Positions 15,174 to 22,383 of a DNA stretch of 37,661 nt are shown here, in pieces; within the stretch, counting starts at the first letter, position 1, and every line of letters begins with the position of its first letter. This DNA is from an uncultured Clostridia bacterium (GTDB lineage Bacteria; Bacillota; Clostridia; Christensenellales; Borkfalkiaceae). The notes below the pieces were generated by a model, which did not search any database, was not told where the DNA came from, and saw nothing but the letters and a program-made list of their open reading frames with translations. The position numbers were made by a program, and so were the translations under genes. The DNA is taken from positions 1 through 37,661 of the forward strand of contig CAMUFJ010000018.1 in NCBI GenBank assembly GCA_947088135.1, given 5' to 3'.

Positions 15174-16826
15174 ATGAAAACAGCTCAGAAATTTATCGCG
15201 CTTTTAGGCGTTTCCGCATTGCTTTTCGCATTCCCCGCCTGCGGCGAAACCGACGACAAACCGAACGCGCCCGATAACGGGAATACGGACGGCGGTTATA
15301 AAGATACGATCGAGCGTCCTGAAATCGAAATGCCTGAAATCGCAGAGCAGGTCGTATATCCGGCAAAGCCCGCAACCGCTCCCTCGAAGCCCGTAGAGGG
15401 TGTCGCGCCGAGCATCGGCGCGTACACGGCTTCCCAAACCAAGAGCACGTACACGATCGCAGAAAGGGACGGCGTCCATTCGGTGACGTACGCAGGCGTA
15501 TCCGATTGGTCGTACGTATATGCATCGGTGGAGAACTATTCTCCCGAATACGGCAATATCAAAATCACATTGCACAACGGCACGCCCGCGGCGGAGAGGA
15601 TTGCGATCCAAGCGGTGTATTACGAGGCGTATGATTTGGGGTACGCGCCCGTTACGGTGCATCTCGGCGAGCTTGCGGAGGGGGAGCAGTACGTCATTTC
15701 CGAGCTCGGCAAATACAACGTCACCAACGCTTCCTATCAGCAGATACAGGGCAATACGGTGCGCGAGCAGACGGTCATCGGATTCGTCATTTTCATCGAC
15801 TCTCTTCCTTCCTTTGCTCCGACCAGCCCGTCGGGCGCGCTCGACTTCGTGGATTTCGAGTTCTTGAAGGACGGCGATCCCGCGCTTGACGACCGCTACG
15901 TGAAGCCCGTCGTCAGCATGACGGGGGAGAGCGCGGAGGTTTCGGGAGAACCGCTCCTCCTGCCCGTAGAAAAATACAGCGTGGATTATACCAAATACAC
16001 CTTGGAGCTCAACGGCGCGGCGGGCGGACAGGTGGAACTTGCCGTACAGTACACCCTCGGCGCACAGACGGCGATTTCCGCTCCCAAGACGGTGACGCTG
16101 ACGGGCGGGGCGCAGACGGTCGAATATGACTTTACGGACGTTCGTCCCACGGCGGGAGGCGACGATATGACGACGCAGTTCATCAAGAACGGCGTTGTGA
16201 AAGCGATTTCCGTTACCCCCGTCGGCGGAAGCACGGCAACCGTTTCCAAGCCCGCGTTCGTGCGCACGGCAACCGATACCGCTTACGTATCCGACGCTTG
16301 GAACTCGGCGGCTTCGAGCGTCGCTATCGTCCGCGCGGCGAACGGCGGCAACGCAAAGATCGAATACTCCTTCTACGACAGCTGGGGGAACTTCTCCGTC
16401 CCCGTCAGAAAGGGCGCCGGAGTAACGGGCATTCAATTTACGATTTATGCGCCCGACGGGCTCGACCATCTCGGCATCGGCATTACCAACAACTCCATGC
16501 TCAGCAGCGGCGGTCAGAATGCGGGCTCGTTTATTCTCCGCGGCGCATCCGCCCTCTTTAACGGTACGGAAAGCGAAACCGTCGGTACTATGAACAGCGA
16601 TGCAGAACCCAACTTGAAGGGGCTCAAAGAAACGCTTTCTTACGACGCGGAAACCAAGACCTATACGATCGTCTACGACTTTAAGGGCATGGAGAACAAG
16701 TTCAGCGAATATACCACGACTTCGCTTTTGTTCTACCTCAACTGCCCCGATACGGGCGACGCGCAGCACTACTTCGAAGGCACGCGCACGCTGTACATTC
16801 TTTCCATCGATCTGCTTACGGAGTGA
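15174..16826 (+). CDS. Secreted lipoprotein of the sugar operon, unknown function
   Basis: 550 residues. Signal peptide with FPAC (Cys23), then an acidic Asn/Asp/Gly linker and a Pro-rich stretch to about residue 80. The rest alternates short hydrophobic strands and looks like two or three beta-sandwich modules, for example KITLHNGTPAAERIAIQAVY and EYSFYDSWGNFSVPV, which resemble non-catalytic carbohydrate-binding domains. No catalytic signature recognised. AAGGAG precedes the ATG 28 bp after the permease stop, so it belongs to the operon. A second glycan-binding component is the most likely role, inferred from context. Confidence 0.82.
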   Translation: MKTAQKFIALLGVSALLFAFPACGETDDKPNAPDNGNTDGGYKDTIERPEIEMPEIAEQVVYPAKPATAPSKPVEGVAPSIGAYTASQTKSTYTIAERDGVHSVTYAGVSDWSYVYASVENYSPEYGNIKITLHNGTPAAERIAIQAVYYEAYDLGYAPVTVHLGELAEGEQYVISELGKYNVTNASYQQIQGNTVREQTVIGFVIFIDSLPSFAPTSPSGALDFVDFEFLKDGDPALDDRYVKPVVSMTGESAEVSGEPLLLPVEKYSVDYTKYTLELNGAAGGQVELAVQYTLGAQTAISAPKTVTLTGGAQTVEYDFTDVRPTAGGDDMTTQFIKNGVVKAISVTPVGGSTATVSKPAFVRTATDTAYVSDAWNSAASSVAIVRAANGGNAKIEYSFYDSWGNFSVPVRKGAGVTGIQFTIYAPDGLDHLGIGITNNSMLSSGGQNAGSFILRGASALFNGTESETVGTMNSDAEPNLKGLKETLSYDAETKTYTIVYDFKGMENKFSEYTTTSLLFYLNCPDTGDAQHYFEGTRTLYILSIDLLTE

Positions 16827-16923
16827 GGAGGGGCATTGCCCGCCGTGCTTCCGAATCGTTTGGAATTGGAAAAAGGATACTTCGGCGAAAGCCGTGAATT
16901 ATCAAGGATAATAGGAGGAAATT

Positions 16924-19536
16924 ATGAAAAAAACAAAGTTGCTGTTACCTGCTCTCACGCTGTCGATGCTCGGCACTGCAATCGGCGGCGGGTGTCTTGT
17001 AGCCGCCGCGGCGGAGCCTCAGCCCCGCACCGGCCCTACTATCGGTGAGTTCAATGTCGATGCCGGATACGAATTAAACGGTACTTCCGATAGCGTAGCC
17101 GAGAGTAAGACGACGATTACTTACCAATGGGATTCTGCGGGATTTTCCCGTGTTGCTATTGAAGTTGCGGGTGTTACTGCAAGCTCGTCGATCGATTTGT
17201 CGTTTACCTCCACGTCAGACGCAACCGTGCATCTGATGCTCGGGAACGGTCAGTGGGACTGGACGGGCGTGTATGGATCTCCGATTGCAGACGGAACGGT
17301 GATGACCGCCAATACTGCGCTCGAAAAGACGATTTCGCTTGCAGATGTCAATTTAGAAAGCAATACTGACGTATGGTTGTTGATTTACTTCGATAAAAAC
17401 ACTGTAACCGATGAGGCGAAGACGATTACCGTCAATACGCTCTCAGTCGACGGAGTGTCGTATACGCCTCTTTTGCAGAAAGGTGTGATTGCCGCTCCCG
17501 ACAAAGCGGTAAAAGAATATGCCGAATGGACGGTTACAAACGGCACGGTTGCCGCCAATACGCTTGAAAAGCTGGAAGGTGAGGCTGCCGAAGGTACAGT
17601 CGATAACGGTGCGGGTAACGTTACGATTACCGATACCGCGCAGCTCACCACGATTGAAATTCCTTTGAACGGTTCGTTTGGAATCGATGCTTGGCCTACG
17701 GTTTGGAATAATCTCTATATTAAGTACAAAATGAATAACGTGAAATATATCGATATGTACTTCAATTCCGTAGAAACCGAGAGAGAGGGCGAAGCGGGAA
17801 AATTAGACCAAACTCATATTTTCGTCAATCATTTGGACGCTTGGAATTTCAGTACCGCACCTTCTCTTATGTCGGAGGGCTATATCTCCGGAACCGTTTC
17901 TATCGGCGGCTATGTTGACGCATTCTTGAACGGTACGGATATTAAAGATTGGTCTAAGGATCCCCCTGAATTGCTCGGTCACGCAGACGGGCATGATGCA
18001 ATCACAAAGCTCGTGCTTGTCATTGAAGCCGACGATACGACCAAAGCGGCGAGCCTTGAAATCGCGGGTATTACAATGAACAAGAAAGCGCCTACGTTCA
18101 TCAACGATATCAATACCAAGCTTACTATCGGCGCTTGGGCTGCCGTTTCTTCGGATATCACCGTTACGGAAAAAGGCACTGTCGACGGCTATACCGGTAT
18201 CAAAGCGTCTTGGGATAAAACGATTACGGGCGATGCGGTTGTCTATGCTCCGATTATCAATTTCGATGCAACTAAGACGCCCAAGCTCCACGTCGGATTC
18301 TATACCGATTCTGCGTTTACGCTCTCTGTTTATTGTGAAAATGCGTGTGTAAGCGAGTGGGGAAAAACATATGAAAAGGGATATCACGATCTCGATCTCG
18401 ACGTAAGCGCAATTAAAGATAGTGCATTTAACTTGAAATTATGGACGGATAACGGGGCAACCGTTGAAGCGGCTAAGAATGTTGTGTTCGACGTTATCAC
18501 GTTCTATAACGGCGAGGACGTTTCCATTCAGCTTGATAAGGCAGAAAAAGACGGCTTGTTCAAAGCTCCGACCTATAAGGACGGCAAGCTCATTCTGGAA
18601 TGGGACGCAAAGGACGCGGGCGCATTCTATAAGGTTTCCATTCCCGTTGCGAACTGGCATTCCTTCGACCGCGTGCTTCATATGAACGTAACGCTCAGCC
18701 ACGATACCGCACTCGGTATCTGGGGCGGTGAAGCCTTCACCGATACGGTGCTCGGCAACTCCAATCACCCTAAGCTCGGAGCGGGTACTTATGACCTTTG
18801 GCTGTATGCGTCCTCTACGAAGTTTATCGATGACGGAGTCGGCAACGATATTCAAATTTACTGCGATATCGGCAATGCTTCCGAAACCTCGATTGCAAAG
18901 ACGCTTACCATCAATTCAATCGAATTTGTTGAGAAAGCGCCTAAGACTTCTTCGCCGAACGGCAATAACATCACCGTAAACTATCTCGAACAAAAAATTA
19001 CGTTCGAAGCGGCATACGAAGTAGCTACCGATAAGGATTTCGAAAACAAGCTTGAAAGCGGGGCGACGGTCACGCCCGGCGCTCCCCTGTATCTCCGCGC
19101 GGCGGACGGCTCTTCCGCGACGACGGTAGTCACGCTTCCCGAAACGACGCTTACCAAGGACACGGCTCCCGAAGCGACGGTCGGAGAAAACTTCATTCGG
19201 TTCGGCGCTTCCGGCTACGAATACAAATTCGGCGACAACGGCGAGTGGGTCACGCTCGGTTCGTGGGGCAATTTGGCTGCGGATACCGAATTCACGATTT
19301 ACGTACGCATCCGCGCAACCGACACATCGTTCGCTTCCGAAGCGGTAGAGCTCAAAATCAAGACGAGCGCAGCGGCGGGCACGCCCGACGATTCCGTAAC
19401 CCCTGATCCCGACGACAAAACCGAAGAGAAGAAGAGCGGTTGCGGAAGCATCATCGGTCTTGGAAGCCTCGGCTTGGCGGCTTTGGCGGCAATGGCGGTC
19501 GGAACTGCCGTTATCGTGAAAAAGAAGAAGGACTGA
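16924..19536 (+). CDS. Large cell-surface protein with SGCGS C-terminal anchor
   Basis: 870 residues. Signal peptide (basic KKTK, hydrophobic core, likely cleavage after the Ala run near residue 30). The mature part is repeated beta-sandwich-like segments of about 150-200 residues with Thr/Ile/Asp-rich strands and no catalytic motif seen. It ends with a Pro/Asp linker, EEKKSGCGS, a hydrophobic stretch of about 22 residues and KKKKD. The tail closely matches the protein at 22384. It is last in the sugar operon (97-bp gap, AGGAGGAAA before ATG) and is closed by a strong terminator. Codons in the first two thirds appear less GC-rich than in neighbouring genes. Probably a surface glycan-binding or structural protein. 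Confidence 0.85.
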   Translation: MKKTKLLLPALTLSMLGTAIGGGCLVAAAAEPQPRTGPTIGEFNVDAGYELNGTSDSVAESKTTITYQWDSAGFSRVAIEVAGVTASSSIDLSFTSTSDATVHLMLGNGQWDWTGVYGSPIADGTVMTANTALEKTISLADVNLESNTDVWLLIYFDKNTVTDEAKTITVNTLSVDGVSYTPLLQKGVIAAPDKAVKEYAEWTVTNGTVAANTLEKLEGEAAEGTVDNGAGNVTITDTAQLTTIEIPLNGSFGIDAWPTVWNNLYIKYKMNNVKYIDMYFNSVETEREGEAGKLDQTHIFVNHLDAWNFSTAPSLMSEGYISGTVSIGGYVDAFLNGTDIKDWSKDPPELLGHADGHDAITKLVLVIEADDTTKAASLEIAGITMNKKAPTFINDINTKLTIGAWAAVSSDITVTEKGTVDGYTGIKASWDKTITGDAVVYAPIINFDATKTPKLHVGFYTDSAFTLSVYCENACVSEWGKTYEKGYHDLDLDVSAIKDSAFNLKLWTDNGATVEAAKNVVFDVITFYNGEDVSIQLDKAEKDGLFKAPTYKDGKLILEWDAKDAGAFYKVSIPVANWHSFDRVLHMNVTLSHDTALGIWGGEAFTDTVLGNSNHPKLGAGTYDLWLYASSTKFIDDGVGNDIQIYCDIGNASETSIAKTLTINSIEFVEKAPKTSSPNGNNITVNYLEQKITFEAAYEVATDKDFENKLESGATVTPGAPLYLRAADGSSATTVVTLPETTLTKDTAPEATVGENFIRFGASGYEYKFGDNGEWVTLGSWGNLAADTEFTIYVRIRATDTSFASEAVELKIKTSAAAGTPDDSVTPDPDDKTEEKKSGCGSIIGLGSLGLAALAAMAVGTAVIVKKKKD

Positions 19537-19560
19537 CGTTATATTCCTGCCTGTGAGATA

Positions 19561-19595
19561 AAATACTTCTCCGCTTCGGCGGAGAAGTATTTTTG
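19561..19595 (+). terminator. Strong terminator ending the sugar operon
   Basis: 14-bp stem AAATACTTCTCCGC / GCGGAGAAGTATTT closed by a TTCG tetraloop with C-G closing pair, followed by T-run. Confidence 0.92.
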
Positions 19596-19612
19596 TAAAA
19601 AAGGAGCGATTT

Positions 19613-20407
19613 ATGGATCGTTTGAAATTTATGAAAGCAATCGGCTTGCCCGACGACGCAATCGCGGCGGTGGAGCGTATTTCCCTGACGGAAGCGGAAA
19701 TCGAAGCTTTCCCGCAAGCGGATTTTCTCGACGAGCCGTACGGGGGCGATAGACCCGATCGCGTGCTCGCGCTGTTTATAAGCTATCTCGCAAGGAACTC
19801 CGAAGCGGCATACCGCAAAAGGGGAGTTTCCGAAGAGGAATGGCTTGCCTCGATGGGCGACGTTGCCGTTTGGTGCAAACAGCTTTATTGCGAACGGGGC
19901 GAAGTGGGGCTTCGCGAAACGCACTGGCTTTCCCACCTTGTGAGAACGGAAATTTTCCGCTTGGGCAGACTGCAATTTGTCCCCCGTCTTTTGTCTGAGG
20001 AGCTCGTTTGCGGGGGAACGCGGTTTCCCGTGGGTACTCCCTATTGCGAGGTGCATATCCCCGCGGACGGAAAGCTGTCGCCCGCACTTGCCGATTACTC
20101 TTTTGTCCGCGCCGAGCAGTTGTTTTCGCCTCGGTTTTTCACCTGCGAATCATGGCTGTTGTCCCCCAAAATAGAAGGGTTGTTAAAGGAAGGCAACATT
20201 CTCGCGTTCGCCTCACGCTTCCGCGTCTTGTCTTTCGACGAAACCGACCGCAGTGCGGAGCGGTATATCTTCGGAAAAATCTCTCAGCCGAGCGAATATC
20301 GTCCCGCAAACGACTTTGCGGAGCGCGTGCGGGATATGGCGCTCGCGGGGGAGTACATCGGTTCCGCTTTCGGAGTTTGCCTTGCGGGCGGGATCAATAA
20401 GCCTTGA
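19613..20407 (+). CDS. GNAT-like acyltransferase-domain protein (NAT_N/GNAT_C type)
   Basis: 264 residues, cytosolic, no signal. Overall layout matches clostridial 'acyltransferase domain-containing' proteins: an N-terminal helical part with LPDDAIAAVERI, then a C-terminal part with RLGRLQFVPRLL, a VHIPADGKLSP strand and a FFTCESWLLSP motif. Substrate unknown. AAAGGAG precedes the ATG. No promoter is visible in the 17 bases after the operon terminator, so expression may depend on readthrough. Its 3' end overlaps the convergent transporter gene by 14 bp. Family call by remembered pattern. Confidence 0.75.
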   Translation: MDRLKFMKAIGLPDDAIAAVERISLTEAEIEAFPQADFLDEPYGGDRPDRVLALFISYLARNSEAAYRKRGVSEEEWLASMGDVAVWCKQLYCERGEVGLRETHWLSHLVRTEIFRLGRLQFVPRLLSEELVCGGTRFPVGTPYCEVHIPADGKLSPALADYSFVRAEQLFSPRFFTCESWLLSPKIEGLLKEGNILAFASRFRVLSFDETDRSAERYIFGKISQPSEYRPANDFAERVRDMALAGEYIGSAFGVCLAGGINKP

Positions 20408-22064
20408 TCGCGTTGGCAACGTTGATATAGTGATCCGCGATCCGCTCCACGTTGGCGGAGAGGGAGAGATATTGCGCGCCTACTTCGGGGGTGCAAACGC
20501 CCTTCGAAAGCCGTTCGATGTGGCGTTCCGCCATTTGCGCAGTGAAGCCGTCCACGCTGTTTTCCACTTGATACGCCGCCCGCAGCGCGTTCTTATCACA
20601 GTTGCGGTAGGCGGAAATTGCGTTACCGTACAGCTCGTGAATGAGGTTTTTCAGCTCTTCGATCTCTTCTTTCGCCTCGGCGGAAAAGCTCTCGTTCGCC
20701 TGTTTGAGCTTGTCGGCGTATTCCACGATGTTTTCGGCATAATCGCCCACGCGCTCCAAATCTGTTACCGTTCGGAATACCGTGGAAAGATAGATGCGGT
20801 CTTTCTCGTTCAGGTCTGCGCGCAGAAGCTTTATCGCAAGCTTTGCAAGCTCATTTTGGAGGAAGTTGAGCCGATTCTCGTTTGCGCGGAAGGTTTCTAT
20901 CTGCGCGTAATCGAGCGTGCCGATGATGTTGCAGGACAAATCGAAGTTTAAAAGGGCGGTTTCCGCCATGTCGAGAATTTCCCGTTTTACTTGCTGTACG
21001 GCAATGGGCGGGTTTTTGAGCATATGCTCTTCCACAAAACGGAAACGGGGAACGTCCTCCCGAGGGGGCGTTTCTTTTTTGTCGGGCACGATCAGGCATA
21101 CGAGCTTAACCAACTGCTTTGTAAGCGGGAGCACGACGAGCACCGTCGTGATATTAAAGAAGGTGTGGAACATGGCGAGCTGCACCTGCGGGGCGTCGGG
21201 AAACATTTTTCCGAAGATCCAGCCGAAGTCGATGCCTCCGAGTCTTAAAAACACGTTGGTAAGCAGAAAAAGAAGCACTCCGCTTATGTTGAAGATGAGG
21301 TGAACGAGCGCCGTACGTTTTGCGTTTTTCGTGCTTGTCAAGCCCGCGATCAGCGTTGTGACGCAAGTGCCGACGTTAGAGCCCAACGTGATGAAAATGC
21401 CTTGGTTGAGATCGATCAGTCCGGATACGACCATCGTGAGCGTAATGGAGGTCATTACCGAGGAGCTCTGCACAAGCGCGGTAAAAACCGCGCCGATGAG
21501 CACGAGCAAAACGGGATTGCGGAAGTCCGCGAGAAAGCGTTTCACCGATTCGAGCTCGGAGAAGTTGCCCATTGCATCGCTCATTAACGAGAGTCCCGCG
21601 AAAAGCATTCCGAAGCCCGCCATGATCCCGCCTATTTTCTTGGTGCGATCCTTTTTGGCAAAGGCGAGGGTGAATGCGCCGATTCCCGCAAAGGCGGAAA
21701 AGACCGCCGAGGAGGAGATGGAGTTTCCGCTAAACATACCGAGTGCGACGAGCTGACCCGTGACCGTCGTCCCGACGTTTGCGCCGAAGATGACGGTTGC
21801 GGCTTGTGAAAGCGTCATGATGCCCGCGTTTACGAAGCCGATCACCATGACGGAAGTCGCGCTCGAACTTTGTATGATCGCGGTCGCGGCGGTGCCTACG
21901 CCCACGCCGACGAGCTTGCTCTTAGAGGTTTTCGTAAAGAGCCGTTTGAGCCTTCGGCTTCCGAGCGCTTCCAAATTCGAACTCATCATGGAACAGGCGA
22001 TCAGGAAGATCCCTACGCCTGCAATCAGGCCGAGCAACGACGTCGCGATTTGTGCGGCATTCAT
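20394..22064 (-). CDS. Na+/phosphate cotransporter with PhoU-like domain
   Basis: 556 residues. Two inverted NptA/PiT-II-type membrane repeats, each with the signature QSSS: QSSSATS (Gln65 onward) and QSSSVMTS in the second half; GANVGTTVTGQ and GSNVGTCVTTL accompany them. About 8-9 membrane helices. The last 200 residues are helical and PhoU-like (DLERVGDYAENIVEY, NVERIADHYINVA). It imports phosphate with sodium. It is a single gene with its own consensus promoter at 22149-22177. ATG 22064 follows GGAAGGAGAAA on the minus strand. Confidence 0.95.
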   Translation of the reverse strand: MNAAQIATSLLGLIAGVGIFLIACSMMSSNLEALGSRRLKRLFTKTSKSKLVGVGVGTAATAIIQSSSATSVMVIGFVNAGIMTLSQAATVIFGANVGTTVTGQLVALGMFSGNSISSSAVFSAFAGIGAFTLAFAKKDRTKKIGGIMAGFGMLFAGLSLMSDAMGNFSELESVKRFLADFRNPVLLVLIGAVFTALVQSSSVMTSITLTMVVSGLIDLNQGIFITLGSNVGTCVTTLIAGLTSTKNAKRTALVHLIFNISGVLLFLLTNVFLRLGGIDFGWIFGKMFPDAPQVQLAMFHTFFNITTVLVVLPLTKQLVKLVCLIVPDKKETPPREDVPRFRFVEEHMLKNPPIAVQQVKREILDMAETALLNFDLSCNIIGTLDYAQIETFRANENRLNFLQNELAKLAIKLLRADLNEKDRIYLSTVFRTVTDLERVGDYAENIVEYADKLKQANESFSAEAKEEIEELKNLIHELYGNAISAYRNCDKNALRAAYQVENSVDGFTAQMAERHIERLSKGVCTPEVGAQYLSLSANVERIADHYINVANAIKAY

Positions 22065-22148
22065 TTATTTTCTCCTTCCGATTTCTTAAATTCAGTTTGT
22101 GCTTTTCGTGTTGAAAAAAGCGAAAAAAATACTTAAATTCTTTATCCT

Positions 22149-22177
22149 ATTATAACAAATCCGAGATGCATTGTCAA
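22149..22177 (-). promoter_or_regulatory. Consensus promoter of the Na+/phosphate cotransporter
   Basis: Minus-strand TTGACA (22177-22172), 17-bp spacer ending TGT, TATAAT (22154-22149). Start near 22142 gives a leader of about 78 bases. No pho-box repeat recognised. Confidence 0.85.
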
Positions 22178-22184
22178 TTGACGA

Positions 22185-22207
22185 AACGGCTGAAAATGCC
22201 GTTTTTT
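22185..22207 (+). terminator. Small terminator-like hairpin
   Basis: AACGGC / GCCGTT stem (22185-22190, 22198-22203) with a 7-base loop and a T-run to 22207. It sits between two divergent promoters and could block antisense transcripts arriving from the left. Confidence 0.45.
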
Positions 22208-22262
22208 GGGCTAAAATCGAAGCGTAATAGTTGTTTTTCAGCGTTTTTGTGCTTCATTTTTG

Positions 22263-22291
22263 TTGCATTATTAAAAGAAAAGTTATATAAT
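22263..22291 (+). promoter_or_regulatory. Promoter of the transglutaminase-like gene
   Basis: TTGCAT (22263-22268), 17-bp spacer, TATAAT (22286-22291). The leader contains a 7-bp hairpin TTTTCGC / GCGAAAA at 22325-22344. Confidence 0.6.
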
Positions 22292-22383
22292 GTAGCAAGT
22301 TTCGGTATGAAAGAATTTTCTTGATTTTCGCATTTTTGCGAAAACGCGAAACGGAAAACAACGAAAACAATCGGAGGTTTTTT

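Noticed and set aside
15204..16769. 521-codon minus-strand frame opposite the lipoprotein at 15174
   Set aside because: Same reason: antisense shadow with Arg/Val-rich composition and no features of a real protein.
16880..16895. Small GAAA-loop hairpin before the surface protein gene
   Set aside because: Only a 4-bp core stem and no T-run; too weak to call a regulatory element.
16924..17020. Lipoprotein signal in the surface protein (GGGC near residue 24)
   Set aside because: The residues before the Cys (Gly-Gly-Gly) do not fit a lipobox, and a conventional cleavage after the Ala run is more likely.
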